A DNA stretch of 64,000 nt from Oscillospiraceae bacterium Marseille-Q3528 (GCA_018223385.1 JAGTTR010000014.1:43000-106999); one strand, 5' to 3'; positions 27,922 to 37,354 are shown, numbered from the stretch's first letter. Numbers and translations: made by a program. Notes: a model not told the origin generated them from the letters alone.

Positions 27922-28176
27922 TTATTTCACTTTCTCTACGATCTCAACAAGTCTCCATCTCTTGTCCTTGGACAGCGGTCTTGTCTCCATCACTTTCACC
28001 GTATCACCGATGCTGCACTCATTGTTCTCATCATGAGCTTTTAACTTGTAGGTGCTTTTTACGACCTTATTGTAAAGCGGGTGCTTTACGTGCTCTTCAA
28101 CAGCTACTACGATGGTTTTGTCCATCTTATTGCTGATTACTTTGCCTGTACGTGTTTTTCTCAGATTTCTTTCCAC
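27922..28176 (-). CDS. rpsQ: 30S ribosomal protein S17
   Basis: An 84-aa OB-fold protein. [22 protein letters not shown] and [26 protein letters not shown] are standard. Confidence 0.97.
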   Translation of the reverse strand: MERNLRKTRTGKVISNKMDKTIVVAVEEHVKHPLYNKVVKSTYKLKAHDENNECSIGDTVKVMETRPLSKDKRWRLVEIVEKVK

Positions 28177-28258
28177 GGTACTGATCTCCTTTCCTGAAAT
28201 CTTTCCACGCTGCCGGGTATGTCATATACCGGCACGCGAACATGGAAGATTTTATTGA

Positions 28259-28468
28259 TTACTGAGCAGCGTTTGCCTTCTCAGTGATAATTGTCTGGAT
28301 TCTTGCAATCGTCTTTCTGACTTCTTTGATTCTGCTCGTGTTATCCAGCTGATTGGTTGCGTTCTGGAATCTTAAGTTGAACAGTTCCTTTTTAGCAGCT
28401 ACTAATTCTTCATTTAATTCCGAAGCAGATTTTGCTCTTAACTCTTCTACATATTTATTAATTTTCAC
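28259..28468 (-). CDS. rpmC: 50S ribosomal protein L29
   Basis: A 69-aa helical hairpin near the exit tunnel. The start is taken as the GTG at 28468 (reading [11 protein letters not shown]), which gives the usual length; an in-frame GTG at 28477 would add three residues. AAGG lies 11 bases upstream. Either way it overlaps the end of rpl[23 protein letters not shown] is the L29 signature. Confidence 0.93.
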   Translation of the reverse strand: MKINKYVEELRAKSASELNEELVAAKKELFNLRFQNATNQLDNTSRIKEVRKTIARIQTIITEKANAAQ

Positions 28469-28895
28469 TGTTTTCACCGCCTTCTAACTCTGCGCGAGAA
28501 ACAACTTTGCACTTAACGGGAAGCTTATGAGTCGCAAGACGCAGAGCTTCTCTTGCTGTTTCTTCTGGAACGCCGGAAATCTCAAACATTACACGACCGG
28601 GTTTAACAACTGCTACCCAGTACTCAAGTGTTCCTTTACCGGAACCCATACGTGTTTCAGCAGGTTTTGTGGTTACTGGTTTATCCGGGAAAATCTTGAT
28701 CCAAACTTTACCGCCACGCTTGATGTAACGGGTCATGGCAACACGGGCTGCCTCAATCTGGTTGGATTTGATCCATGCTGGCTCTAAAGCGACAATACCG
28801 TACTCACCGTTGGAAATGGTGTTTCCTCTCAGGGCTTTACCTTTCATGGAACCACGGAACTGTTTACGACGCTTTACTCTCTTTGGCATTAACAT
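28458..28895 (-). CDS. rplP: 50S ribosomal protein L16
   Basis: A 145-aa A-site protein. [41 protein letters not shown] and [18 protein letters not shown] are diagnostic. Its start overlaps the rpsC stop as TAATG. Confidence 0.98.
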   Translation of the reverse strand: MLMPKRVKRRKQFRGSMKGKALRGNTISNGEYGIVALEPAWIKSNQIEAARVAMTRYIKRGGKVWIKIFPDKPVTTKPAETRMGSGKGTLEYWVAVVKPGRVMFEISGVPEETAREALRLATHKLPVKCKVVSRAELEGGENSEN

Positions 28896-29551
28896 TATTT
28901 ATCGCTCCCTTCCTTTGCTGCTTTCGTTGGAAGAACTTCGCCTTTGTAGATCCAAACCTTTACGCCAAGTTTGCCGTAGGTGGTATCTGCCTCTGCGAAA
29001 CCATAGTCAATATCTGCTCTTAATGTCTGAAGCGGGATAGTTCCCTCGCTGTAGAACTCGGTACGTGCAATATCTGCGCCGCCGAGACGTCCGGATACAG
29101 CGGTCTTGATACCCTTTGCACCAGTCTTCATCGTTCTGCCCATGCAGGACTTCATAGCACGACGGAAGGAAACACGGTTCTCAAGCTGGCTAGCGATGTT
29201 CTCAGCAACGAGCTGAGCATCTCTGTCCGGTCTCTTTACTTCTTTGATGTCAACGATGAGCTTCTTATCTGTGTAAGCTGCAAGCTCTGCTTTGACTTTC
29301 TCGATCTCTGCGCCGCCCTTACCGATCACAAGACCCGGTTTTGCGGTGTAGATGATGATCTTTACTTTGTCAGACGCTCTCTCGATCTCAATCTTGGAAA
29401 CGCCTGCGCTGTATAATCTCTTCTTCAGGAATTTTCTGATGTTATAATCCTCAATTAAGCAATCAGCGAAATCGCCTTCTGCATACCATTTGGAATCCCA
29501 GTCTTTAATAACACCGACTCTTAAACCATGCGGGTTAACTTTCTGTCCCAT
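28895..29551 (-). CDS. rpsC: 30S ribosomal protein S3
   Basis: A 218-aa mRNA-entry helicase protein. [24 protein letters not shown] starts it; the KH domain has [16 protein letters not shown]; the C-terminal domain has [22 protein letters not shown]. Confidence 0.98.
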   Translation of the reverse strand: MGQKVNPHGLRVGVIKDWDSKWYAEGDFADCLIEDYNIRKFLKKRLYSAGVSKIEIERASDKVKIIIYTAKPGLVIGKGGAEIEKVKAELAAYTDKKLIVDIKEVKRPDRDAQLVAENIASQLENRVSFRRAMKSCMGRTMKTGAKGIKTAVSGRLGGADIARTEFYSEGTIPLQTLRADIDYGFAEADTTYGKLGVKVWIYKGEVLPTKAAKEGSDK

Positions 29552-29563
29552 GATTTGTCCTCC

Positions 29564-29950
29564 TTATCTCTCATTCAGCACGATGGTGATGTGGCTCATT
29601 CTCTTCTCGATTCTGTAAGCCCGGCCCTGTGCTCTCGGTCTGATTCTCTTCAATGTCGGTCCTTTGTTCGCATAGCACTCTTCAACGTAGAGCTTGCTGA
29701 TATCCATTCCATTGTTGTTCTCTGCGTTCGCGATCGCGGACTTTAATAATTTTTCTATAATACTTGAAGCATATCTCGGATTATAAGCTAAAATTCCAAG
29801 TGCTGTCTGTACATCCTTACCTCTGATGGCATCCAAAACAAAGCATGCTTTCTGAACGGAGACTCTTGCGTAAGATAACTTAGCTGACGGTCTTGTATCC
29901 TTATTCGCATTTCTTTCTCTCTTAATCTGGGATCTATGTCCTTTTGCCAT
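29564..29950 (-). CDS. rplV: 50S ribosomal protein L22
   Basis: A 128-aa exit-tunnel protein. KLSYARVSVQKACFVLDAIRGKDV and YANKGPTLKRIRPRAQGRAYRI are standard, the latter before the tunnel-lining hairpin end. Confidence 0.98.
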   Translation of the reverse strand: MAKGHRSQIKRERNANKDTRPSAKLSYARVSVQKACFVLDAIRGKDVQTALGILAYNPRYASSIIEKLLKSAIANAENNNGMDISKLYVEECYANKGPTLKRIRPRAQGRAYRIEKRMSHITIVLNER

Positions 29951-29979
29951 GGGAAGAAACCTCCTTTCAAATTATGATA

Positions 29980-30261
29980 CTAACGTACCTTCGATTTCTT
30001 TTCGTCTTTTCCATGTCCTCTGTAAGTTCTGGTTGCAACGAACTCACCGAGCTTGTGTCCAACCATATCCTCGGTAACATATACCGGAACATGCTTTCTT
30101 CCGTCATGAACAGCGATCGTATGTCCCACGAACTGAGGGAAGATCGTTGAACGACGGGACCAGGTCTTGATTACCTGTTTATCTCCTGATGCGTTGGCTG
30201 CTTCAACTTTCTTCAGCAGGCTTGCATCTGCAAATGGTCCTTTTTTTAATGAACGAGCCAT
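29980..30261 (-). CDS. rpsS: 30S ribosomal protein S19
   Basis: A 93-aa head protein. [48 protein letters not shown] and [16 protein letters not shown] are canonical. Confidence 0.98.
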   Translation of the reverse strand: MARSLKKGPFADASLLKKVEAANASGDKQVIKTWSRRSTIFPQFVGHTIAVHDGRKHVPVYVTEDMVGHKLGEFVATRTYRGHGKDEKKSKVR

Positions 30262-30272
30262 GATATACCTCC

Positions 30273-31115
30273 TTATTTGATCGTTTTACCGTCTCTTCTT
30301 CTTACGATTAACTTATTAGACTGCTTGTTTTTCTTTCTGGTCTTCAGACCAAGAGCAGGCTTGCCCCAAGGTGTGCACGGGCCCGGACGACCGATACCAG
30401 TCTTTCCTTCACCACCACCATGCGGATGATCATTCGGGTTCATAACAGATCCACGAACTGTCGGGCGGATACCCATGTTACGCTTACGACCTGCTTTACC
30501 GATATTCACGAGGTTGTGCTCAGCATTGCCAATAACGCCGATGGAAGCGCGGCAGATGATCGGCACCATTCTCATCTCACCAGACGGTAATCTTAAGGTT
30601 GCATATTTGCCTTCTTTTGCCATTAACTGTGCGCTGTTACCTGCGGAACGAACCATCTGGCCGCCTTTTCCAGGATGCAGCTCGATATTGTGTACCTGAG
30701 TACCAACGGGGATCTGGGACAGCGGCAGGCAGTTACCAACCTTTACCTCTGCGTTCTCACCGTTCATAACCTTCATGCCAACCTGCAGACCCTGAGGAGC
30801 CAGGATGTAAGCCTTCTCGCCATCCTCGTAGCAGATGAGAGCGATGTTAGCTGTACGGTTAGGATCGTACTCGATACCGATTACGGTAGCGTGGATATCA
30901 TCTTTCTTTCTCTTGAAATCGATGATTCTGTATTTTCTTCTGGAACCGCCTCCGCGGTGTCTAACTGTAATCTTTCCCTGATTGTTACGACCTGCATTTT
31001 TCTTTAAGGAAACAACTAAGGACTTCTCCGGTGTGGACTTTGTAATCTCAGAGTTGTCAACGCTGGTCATATGTCTTCTGGAAGGTGTATATGGGCCATA
31101 AACCTTAATTCCCAT
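30273..31115 (-). CDS. rplB: 50S ribosomal protein L2
   Basis: A 280-aa protein essential for peptidyl-transferase assembly. The ATG at 31115 has AAAGGAG eight bases upstream; an in-frame GTG nine bases earlier is less likely. [39 protein letters not shown] and [19 protein letters not shown] are diagnostic. Confidence 0.98.
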   Translation of the reverse strand: MGIKVYGPYTPSRRHMTSVDNSEITKSTPEKSLVVSLKKNAGRNNQGKITVRHRGGGSRRKYRIIDFKRKKDDIHATVIGIEYDPNRTANIALICYEDGEKAYILAPQGLQVGMKVMNGENAEVKVGNCLPLSQIPVGTQVHNIELHPGKGGQMVRSAGNSAQLMAKEGKYATLRLPSGEMRMVPIICRASIGVIGNAEHNLVNIGKAGRKRNMGIRPTVRGSVMNPNDHPHGGGEGKTGIGRPGPCTPWGKPALGLKTRKKNKQSNKLIVRRRDGKTIK

Positions 31116-31124
31116 TACTGTCAC

Positions 31125-31343
31125 TCCTTTCGATTCTCTTCAAATTATTTCGTATCGCGCTTGTATGCGCATAGGTTATTCAGTCCTCTGAGGGGCTGAC
31201 GGGTATTCCGCATTCCTGTCAGAATGACGGGTATGTTCGCTCAACTAAGCTCAAACTACGCTTAACGCTTGTTTTCGCTAAGGTTCGCGAACGGCGTTCT
31301 CACTAGGCTCTGACTGCGCTTTCAGCTTGTCATCGCCAAGTGT
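31125..31343. repeat. rplW-rplB spacer with diverged palindromic repeats
   Basis: No gene is seen. The right-hand 60 bases (CTCACTAGGCTCTG..., GCCAAGTGTTTACAGC) align well with the right end of the rpsH repeat, and several smaller dyads (GCGCTTGTATGCGC, TTCGCGAACG) fill the rest. As behind rpsH, the element runs up to the stop codon of the minus-strand gene, here rplW. Confidence 0.7.
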
Positions 31344-31643
31344 TTACAGCCCTTCAAAAATCTCGATATCTTTGCTGTCAGCTGTGAGCTGAACGATTGC
31401 CTTTTTGGTCTTAGCGGTCTTACCAAAGGTCATGCCGCGTCTCTTATTCTTGCCGTCGAGATTCATGGTGTTTACGCTTGCAACCTTGGTGCCTGCGAAC
31501 ATTTTCTCAACTGCCTCTTTGATCATGGTCTTGTTTGCTTCCGGATGAACCAGGAATGTGTATTTCTTCTCACCCATAGCGCCCATGCTCTTCTCGGTTA
31601 CTACCGGTTTGAGGATGACATCATAGTACTGAATGTTTGCCAT
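31344..31643 (-). CDS. rplW: 50S ribosomal protein L23
   Basis: A 99-aa exit-site protein that docks SRP and trigger factor. [25 protein letters not shown] and [31 protein letters not shown] identify it. It overlaps rplD by one base. Confidence 0.97.
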   Translation of the reverse strand: MANIQYYDVILKPVVTEKSMGAMGEKKYTFLVHPEANKTMIKEAVEKMFAGTKVASVNTMNLDGKNKRRGMTFGKTAKTKKAIVQLTADSKDIEIFEGL

Positions 31644-32263
31644 TATGCGTACACCTCCTCGATTTTCTCAACTGCTGCCTTTGTAGCAATTACGGTGTTG
31701 TATTTCATCACATCATAGGTGTTGATGGTGTTGATCTGTGTTGTCTTTACATCCGGGATGTTTCTTGCGGAAAGTACAACCTTCTCATTGTTCTCGTCTA
31801 ATACTACGAGAGCCTTCTTCACCTTGAAGCTGTCTAATACAGCCTGGAACTTCTTGGTCTTGATCTCGTCGAACTTCAGCTCGTCTACAACGATGAACTT
31901 GTTCTCCTGTACTCTGGATGTCAGAGCAGATTTCAGAGCCAGTCTTCTTTCTTTCTTGTTCAGTCTGAAAGAATAATCTCTCGGAGTGGGAGCGAATACT
32001 ACGCCGCCGCCTGTCCACTGCGGAGCTCTTGTCGAACCCTGTCTAGCATGACCGGTTCCTTTCTGTCTCCAGGGCTTTCTTCCGCCGCCGGATACTTCGG
32101 AACGAGTCTTAGCTTTCTGTGTTCCCTGACGATTATTTGCAAGCTGACTTACAACGGCCATGTGTACAAGATGCTCGTTCACTTCTACGCCGAACACTGC
32201 ATCATTTAACTCCATCGTGCCAACTTCTTTACCTTCGATATTGTAAACAGATACGTTTGCCAT
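31643..32263 (-). CDS. rplD: 50S ribosomal protein L4
   Basis: A 206-aa exit-tunnel protein and, in E. coli, the repressor of its own S10 operon. The tunnel loop carries [26 protein letters not shown]-terminal [27 protein letters not shown] is typical. Confidence 0.98.
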   Translation of the reverse strand: MANVSVYNIEGKEVGTMELNDAVFGVEVNEHLVHMAVVSQLANNRQGTQKAKTRSEVSGGGRKPWRQKGTGHARQGSTRAPQWTGGGVVFAPTPRDYSFRLNKKERRLALKSALTSRVQENKFIVVDELKFDEIKTKKFQAVLDSFKVKKALVVLDENNEKVVLSARNIPDVKTTQINTINTYDVMKYNTVIATKAAVEKIEEVYA

Positions 32264-32291
32264 CTGTGTGTTCCTCCTTTCCTGTTAAAAC

Positions 32292-32927
32292 CTATTTCGC
32301 AGACTTAACAGTCTCTTTGATGGTTACCAGGGATTTCTTCGGTCCCGGTACTGCGCCCTTCACCAGAAGCAGATTCTTCTCAGCATCTACGCGAACAACT
32401 TCAAGGTTCTGGATGGTGATCTTCTTGCTTCCCATGTGTCCAGGCATCTTCTTTCCTTTGAATACCTTACTCGGATCGGAGCAGGCACCATTGGAACCCT
32501 GATGACGGTGGAACTTGGAACCATGAGCCATAGGTCCTCTGTGCTGGTTGTGTCTCTTGATTGCGCCCTGGAATCCCTTACCTTTGGAAATAGCAGTTGC
32601 ATCGATCTTGTCGCCTGCGGCGAAGATGTCAACCTTGATCTCCTGAGCAAGTGCATACTCCTCAGCGTTGTCAAACTTGAACTCTTTGACAAATCTCTTG
32701 TTTGTTACGCCAGCTTTCTTGAAATGACCCTGCATAGGCTTGTTCACAAGCTTCTCTCTCTTCTCGCCGAATCCAACCTGAACTGCTGCGTATCCGTCGT
32801 TCTCAACGGTCTTTACCTGTGTTACAACACACGGGCCAGCCTGCAGTACGGTTACGGGAGTGAGAACTCCATCTTCATTGAAGATCTGGGTCATGCCGAC
32901 TTTGGTTGCTAAAATCGCTTTCTTCAT
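32292..32927 (-). CDS. rplC: 50S ribosomal protein L3
   Basis: A 211-aa peptidyl-transferase-centre protein. [48 protein letters not shown] and [21 protein letters not shown] are diagnostic. A 147-bp spacer without a clear gene or terminator separates it from rpsJ. Confidence 0.98.
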   Translation of the reverse strand: MKKAILATKVGMTQIFNEDGVLTPVTVLQAGPCVVTQVKTVENDGYAAVQVGFGEKREKLVNKPMQGHFKKAGVTNKRFVKEFKFDNAEEYALAQEIKVDIFAAGDKIDATAISKGKGFQGAIKRHNQHRGPMAHGSKFHRHQGSNGACSDPSKVFKGKKMPGHMGSKKITIQNLEVVRVDAEKNLLLVKGAVPGPKKSLVTIKETVKSAK

Positions 32928-33074
32928 TCTTTTTACCTCCTGTTAATCTACAGCGGATTAGGTCGCCTGTGGCTTCCCAATCATCCTAGAACAGTGGATA
33001 TAAGTGGAACATTTTAGCCATGTTGCTTCTATATCAACCCTTCAGGATTACTAACTAATTAATTAGGGAAGAAC

Positions 33075-33392
33075 TTATTTGTTCTTCATTTTGATATCAA
33101 TGTACACACCTGCGGGCATTTCCAGTCTGGAAAGTGCATCAACCGTCTTCTGTGTCGGTGCGATGATATCGATCAGTCTCTTATGAGTTCTCTGCTCGAA
33201 CTGCTCTCTGGAATCTTTGTACTTGTGTACTGCACGGAGAATGGTAACAACCTCTCTCTTTGTCGGCAGCGGCACCGGTCCGCTCACCTGTGATCCATTT
33301 TTCTTAACAGTTTCGATGATTTTCTTGGCAGATGCATCAACAAGCTGATGATCATATGCCTTGAGTGTGATTCTCATTACTTGACTTGCCAT
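33075..33392 (-). CDS. rpsJ: 30S ribosomal protein S10
   Basis: A 105-aa head protein that also binds NusB in antitermination. The signature [35 protein letters not shown] is complete. First gene of the S10-spc transcript, behind a leader of about 230 nt. Confidence 0.98.
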   Translation of the reverse strand: MASQVMRITLKAYDHQLVDASAKKIIETVKKNGSQVSGPVPLPTKREVVTILRAVHKYKDSREQFEQRTHKRLIDIIAPTQKTVDALSRLEMPAGVYIDIKMKNK

Positions 33393-33622
33393 AAAAAAAG
33401 TCGCCTCCTTTTCGTACTATTCAAACTCAGTACGACAAGCGGTGACTGTACACTCTTCCGTGTGTGTCGCTGTATACCCACACGTGGTTTCCGCAATCTG
33501 CGGACCTTATTCTATATTGTACAGTGACTTGTCGCCAGTTTCCTAACTTGACATTCGCTCCACGGAAAACCTGCCAATACAGTGGCAGCAACCTCGCGCT
33601 TCAACGCTATCATGTCACAGCA
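33393..33622 (-). ncRNA. Structured 5' leader of the rpsJ operon
   Basis: About 230 nt of untranslated RNA precede rpsJ. Plus-strand arms 33433-33452 and 33518-33534 are complementary (CGACAAG...ACTGTACA with TGTACAGT...CTTGTCG), closing a large stem. Inside are a hairpin with CGTGTG/CACACG around 33459-33486 and a TCCGCA/TGCGGA hairpin at 33490-33505. No intrinsic terminator is seen, so any control would be at translation or antitermination level. A ribosomal-protein-binding leader is plausible; which protein is unknown. Confidence 0.6.
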
Positions 33623-33628
33623 AATATT

Positions 33629-33657
33629 ATTATATAAGAAGATTCCGAAATATGCAA
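33629..33657 (-). promoter_or_regulatory. Promoter of the S10-spc supercluster
   Basis: TTGCAT (33652-33657) and TATAAT (33629-33634) are exactly 17 bp apart on the minus strand. Start of transcription should be near 33622. Confidence 0.82.
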
Positions 33658-33678
33658 GTATAAATTTAAATTTTTTTC

Positions 33679-33847
33679 AAAAGTTCAGCTATGATTTGTC
33701 GAGGGCAGGCACCATGCTCGCATGAGTGACTGATCGAGAAAAATCATAGGCGGAGCGCCATATAATGAGCAAAAATGAGCTGCGCAGCAGCGGAGAGTGC
33801 TGTAAGCACGATTTTGCGAATTGTACATATGGCGGTCCTGAACTTTT
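33679..33847. repeat. 169-bp element with three nested inverted repeats
   Basis: Outer arms AAAAGTTCAG (33679-33688) and CTGAACTTTT (33838-33847) are perfect inverts. Inside, CTATGATTT (33689-33697) inverts AAATCATAG (33741-33749), and CGCCATAT (33756-33763) inverts ATATGGCG (33827-33834). No target-site duplication is clear. The 21-base stretch 33710-33730 recurs inverted with one difference at 42107-42127. It may be a MITE-like element or a structured RNA. Confidence 0.65.
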
Positions 33848-33860
33848 CACTATTATAATA

Positions 33861-33906
33861 GAAGAAAGGGAATCCGTCAAACGGACTCCCCTGCATGTGT
33901 TTCTTC
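33861..33906 (-). terminator. Intrinsic terminator after the PutP-like gene
   Basis: GGG-TCCGT/ACGGA-CCC stem (33868-33890) flanked by GAAGAAA and TTTCTTC, giving a T-rich tail on the minus strand. Confidence 0.72.
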
Positions 33907-33925
33907 TATATAATATAGGCTGCGC

Positions 33926-35467
33926 TTATCTCTTCTTCAAGGAAGCCTCCATGGCCTCATATTCTTTCACAATCTTCTCGGACGGTGCCTTGGTGAGCAG
34001 GCTCACCACCACCAGCACCACCAGGCCGATGAGAAATGCCGGAAGCAGTTCATACACGGCCAGCACACCGCCCATGGGCGCTACACCGTATTTCCATACG
34101 AAGACGGATACACCGCCGGCGATCATACCTGCCAGCGCGCCCTGGAAGTTGGTGCGTTTCCAGAAAAGGGAGCAGAGCACCAGCGGGCCAAAAGCGGCAC
34201 CGAAACCTGCCCAGGCGAAGGATACGATACCGAAGATGGAGCTGGACGGATCTCTGGCAATGATAACGCCCAGGATCGCGATGCCGATGACGGTCAGTCT
34301 GGCTGCCAGCATGCTTGTCTTCTGGGACATTTTTTTATGCAGGGCTTCCTGTAAAATGTTCTGAGACACGCTGGAAGCAGCTGCCAGCAGCTGGGAATCG
34401 GCGGTAGACATGGTGCTCGCCAGGATACCTGCCAGTACCAGTCCGGCCATCAGTGCCGGGAAAATGCCGTGGCTTGCCAGCACGTTGGCGATCTGGATGA
34501 TGATGGTCTCGGTGTTGGAACCGGTCAGCTCCGGTACCATGCCCTGTTTTGTCAGGGCATTTCCTACAATACCGATGCACACGGCGATGGCCATGGCAAT
34601 GGTTACCCAGATGGAAGCTACCCGGCGGGAAAGGCTTAATTTTTCCTCATCCTCAATGGCCATGAACCGCAGCAGAATATGAGGCATGCCAAAGTAGCCC
34701 AGGCCCCAGGCCAGTGTGGATACGATGGTGAAAAGAGAATACGGAGCTGCCGTGTTGCCGTCTGCCACATGGGTGGAGGTGAAGGAAAGGTATCCGGCCA
34801 ATCCCTTGGCATTCTCTGCCACAGCGCCGATGCCGCCTGCGCTGATGGTGGCATAGCCCAGCACAAAGAGCAGGGCAAACGTCATAATGATGCTCTGGAT
34901 AAAGTCTGTGGTGGATGCCGCCAGGAATCCGCCTGCTGCCGTGTAGCCGACGATAACAATGGCGGAAATGATCATAGTCACCATGTAGTCTGCACCAAAC
35001 AGCGAGTGGAACAGCTTGCCGCAGGCTGCAAAACCGGAAGCCGTGTACGGCACGAAGAATACAACGATCATCAGCGCTGCCACCGTGGACAGGATATGCT
35101 TCTCATCCCGGAACCGGTTGGAGAAAAACTGCGGCAGTGTGAAGGAATCTGTCATATGGGTGTAACGACGGATTCTTTTTGCTACCAGCAGCCAGTTCAG
35201 ATAGGTGCCCACAGCCAGTCCAATGGCCGTCCAGCCCACATCCGCCACACCGGACAGATAGGCAAGGCCCGGCAGACCCATGAGCAGATAACTGGACATG
35301 TCAGACGCCTCGGCACTCATGGCTGTCACCAGCGGCCCCAGCTTTCTGCCACCCAGATAAAAGTCGGCTGCCGACTCATTCTTTTTGGCAAAACGGAATC
35401 CCACCACCAGCATGCCGATCAGGTATACGCCAATGGTAAGTAAAATACAGATAACCGATGTACTCAT
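33926..35467 (-). CDS. PutP-like sodium:solute symporter
   Basis: A 513-aa member of the sodium:solute symporter family with about 13 helices. It fits the proline branch: YLGGRKLGPLVTAMSAEASDMSSYLLMGLPG near residues 38-68 carries the sodium-site residues, and AWGLGYFGMPHILLRFMAI is the typical helix after the middle loop. Substrate is probably proline or a related amino acid, but the family also takes other organic acids. The gene is alone, followed by a terminator, with TetR upstream on the same strand. Its 217-bp upstream gap has TGCTATACT (an extended -10) about 30 bp before the start. The start has GGAGG at usual spacing. Confidence 0.88.
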   Translation of the reverse strand: MSTSVICILLTIGVYLIGMLVVGFRFAKKNESAADFYLGGRKLGPLVTAMSAEASDMSSYLLMGLPGLAYLSGVADVGWTAIGLAVGTYLNWLLVAKRIRRYTHMTDSFTLPQFFSNRFRDEKHILSTVAALMIVVFFVPYTASGFAACGKLFHSLFGADYMVTMIISAIVIVGYTAAGGFLAASTTDFIQSIIMTFALLFVLGYATISAGGIGAVAENAKGLAGYLSFTSTHVADGNTAAPYSLFTIVSTLAWGLGYFGMPHILLRFMAIEDEEKLSLSRRVASIWVTIAMAIAVCIGIVGNALTKQGMVPELTGSNTETIIIQIANVLASHGIFPALMAGLVLAGILASTMSTADSQLLAAASSVSQNILQEALHKKMSQKTSMLAARLTVIGIAILGVIIARDPSSSIFGIVSFAWAGFGAAFGPLVLCSLFWKRTNFQGALAGMIAGGVSVFVWKYGVAPMGGVLAVYELLPAFLIGLVVLVVVSLLTKAPSEKIVKEYEAMEASLKKR

Positions 35468-35684
35468 TCTCTACATCCTCCCCTGGAAACGATTTATTGT
35501 GACAGTATAGCACAGTTTTTTCCCAGATGCTATTTGAGAACAAAAAATAGACTGAATTCTATACGGTATTCTCACCAAACATAAGAAAACCGCGTAAATA
35601 TAAGGAATTCAGCCTGTACGTTTTATCGTATTTATTTGATTCTATAAAAACCGTCAAAAAATTTTGTGAAATATTTTGCTGCAT

Positions 35685-36272
35685 TTATTCTGCCCGGATG
35701 CTCTGTAAAAACATGGGCATCAGTTTTCCGGCATACTCCCGCAGGGAATATTCTCCGTTGCAGATGCACCAGTCGTACAGCAGCGCCCGCTCACAGAGGG
35801 CATAGATCTTGGCGATCTCGTTGGCCGACATGCGGGTAGTCAGCTCCCCGTCCCGCTGCCCCTTCGCGATGAGCTCGTTCAGCAGCCGGTAATAGATCCG
35901 GTTCTGATCCAGCAGATGCTTCTCGCCCTTCGTCACCAGCTGGGAGGAATACATGGATGCCAGCAGCTCCCGGGAGACGCTGGTCTCGATCATGCCAAAT
36001 AATTCCTGATTCAGATAGAGCAGCTTCTCAAAGCTCCCCATCTCCTCCGGCATCTCCTGAATCAGTTCCTCGTATTTGTTGTCAAAAAGCTCCGACAGCG
36101 AAGTCAGAAGCGCATCCTTCCCTTTAAAATAATGATAAAAGGTTCCCTTGGATGTGCCAGACGCCCGGATGATCTCATCCACCGTCGTATCGTCATAGCC
36201 CTGCTCGTAGAACAGCCGCCATGCCGCACTCACAATATTTTTCTTTGTCTTGCGCTTTTTATCCTTCGCCAT
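35685..36272 (-). CDS. TetR-family transcriptional regulator
   Basis: A 195-aa regulator. The ATG at 36272 follows AAAGGA by eight bases. The HTH is at about residues 10-55 (IVSAAWRLFYEQGYDDTTVDEIIRASGTSKGTFYHYF). The C-terminal ligand domain has no recognisable specificity. It may control the symporter downstream and itself; a near-perfect 25-bp palindrome lies just upstream of its start. Confidence 0.88.
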   Translation of the reverse strand: MAKDKKRKTKKNIVSAAWRLFYEQGYDDTTVDEIIRASGTSKGTFYHYFKGKDALLTSLSELFDNKYEELIQEMPEEMGSFEKLLYLNQELFGMIETSVSRELLASMYSSQLVTKGEKHLLDQNRIYYRLLNELIAKGQRDGELTTRMSANEIAKIYALCERALLYDWCICNGEYSLREYAGKLMPMFLQSIRAE

Positions 36273-36308
36273 CTCACTGATCCTTTCCCCATACAGGTAT
36301 AACTGTTT

Positions 36309-36333
36309 ATGGCAGGACATCATTTCCTGTCAT
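36309..36333. promoter_or_regulatory. Candidate TetR operator
   Basis: ATGGCAGGA, seven bases, TCCTGTCAT: a 25-bp dyad with eight of nine arm positions matching, 37 bp upstream of the tetR start. Location and size fit autoregulation. Confidence 0.5.
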
Positions 36334-36340
36334 ACGCACA

Positions 36341-36378
36341 AGATGCAGGCGATCGGTTGTCCGACTGTGCCTGCATCT
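36341..36378 (-). terminator. Stable hairpin between the substrate-binding protein gene and tetR
   Basis: AGATGCAGGC and GCCTGCATCT form a perfect 10-bp stem with an 18-base loop. The tail is not T-rich, so it may protect the upstream mRNA or end it weakly. Confidence 0.5.
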
Positions 36379-36418
36379 GCTGTCATATCTTATGCTTTGA
36401 TCTTACTTTGATCTGTTT

Positions 36419-37318
36419 TTACTGTGCAGCTACTTCGCCGCCCTCTACAACCAGGCTGTCCTCGTAGTCAGCACCATAGGTGTCAACCAGGGTCTCTTCA
36501 TAATCTTTGTGGAAGAACTGCTCCTCGCCCAGTGCCTTGATCTCGTCGTTGATCCAGTTCAGCAGGGTCTCATTGCCCTTGGTCACTGCAGGTGCAATGG
36601 TGTCCTGGCTGCCCAGAGTCGGGATACCTACGGTATAGCCCTCGTTCTGCAGAGCGAAAGCGATAACCTCGGTGTTGTCGTTTGCCCATGCCACGCCGTT
36701 GCCGTTCTCCAGAGCGTTCTTGGCATTTGCGTAGGAATCATATTTCTGCAGCGGGATGTCCGGGTACTCTTTCAGCAGATAGGTCTCTGCGGTGGTTCCG
36801 GAAATAACGATCAGGGAATCGTCTTTGTTCCAGTCATCCAGGGAGGTGATCACATTGCTGTCAGGGGAAACCACACCCAGTGCCACATTCATGTAAGGCA
36901 GTGCGAAATCTACTTCCTGTGCGCGCTCCTCTGTTACGGTAAAGTTTGCAAGGATGATATCTACCTTGCCGGTCTGCAGATACTCGATCCGGTTGGCAGC
37001 CTCGGTGGAAACAAGGTTCAGCTCTACGCCCATATCCTCTGCCAGACGTCTTGCAAAATACACGTCATAGCCCTGGTACTCGCCGTTTTCATCCACATAG
37101 CCAAAGGGGCTCTTGTCAGAAAATACGCCGACATTGATGGTGCCGCTCTCTTTGATCTCGTCCAGGGTACGGAAAGATCCATTGGATGCGCTCTCTTCTG
37201 TCTTTGCATCACTGCTGTCGCTGCCTGCATCGGAGCTTCCCTTGCTGCCGCATGCGGTCAGAGCGAAGGTCAGGCTCAGTGCCAGTCCAAGTGCGAGAAA
37301 CTTTTTGATTTTTTTCAT
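36419..37318 (-). CDS. Polar amino-acid ABC transporter substrate-binding lipoprotein
   Basis: A 299-aa family 3 solute-binding protein. The signal peptide ends in a lipobox (LTACG). After a Ser/Asp linker the domain begins RTLDEIKESGTINVGVFSDKSPFGYVDENGEYQGYDV; the ligand-site pattern ILANFTVTEERAQEVDFALPYM is typical of polar amino-acid binders. Last gene of a permease-permease-ATPase-SBP operon. The leader peptide upstream of the operon is rich in Cys codons, which suggests cystine or cysteine as the ligand; binding residues alone do not prove this. Confidence 0.9.
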   Translation of the reverse strand: MKKIKKFLALGLALSLTFALTACGSKGSSDAGSDSSDAKTEESASNGSFRTLDEIKESGTINVGVFSDKSPFGYVDENGEYQGYDVYFARRLAEDMGVELNLVSTEAANRIEYLQTGKVDIILANFTVTEERAQEVDFALPYMNVALGVVSPDSNVITSLDDWNKDDSLIVISGTTAETYLLKEYPDIPLQKYDSYANAKNALENGNGVAWANDNTEVIAFALQNEGYTVGIPTLGSQDTIAPAVTKGNETLLNWINDEIKALGEEQFFHKDYEETLVDTYGADYEDSLVVEGGEVAAQ

Positions 37319-37354
37319 AATATGTCCTCCATTTCCGGGTGAATGCCACCCAAT

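Noticed and set aside
32928-33074. Leader or small gene between rpsJ and rplC
   Set aside because: No frame with a ribosome site and no stable hairpin could be seen in the 147 bp.
33679-33847. Insertion sequence remnant
   Set aside because: No transposase fragment and no target-site duplication; kept only as an inverted-repeat element.
34679-35443. 254-codon plus-strand frame opposite the PutP-like gene
   Set aside because: Composition is His/Gln/Arg-rich as expected for the antisense of a membrane protein; no motif or ribosome site.
35468-35684. Riboswitch in front of the PutP-like gene
   Set aside because: The 217-bp gap is AT-rich with a possible extended -10 but no conserved aptamer motif or terminator.
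36341-36378. Strong intrinsic terminator between the ABC operon and tetR
   Set aside because: The stem is perfect but the tail lacks a T-run, so it is listed only as a hairpin with moderate confidence.
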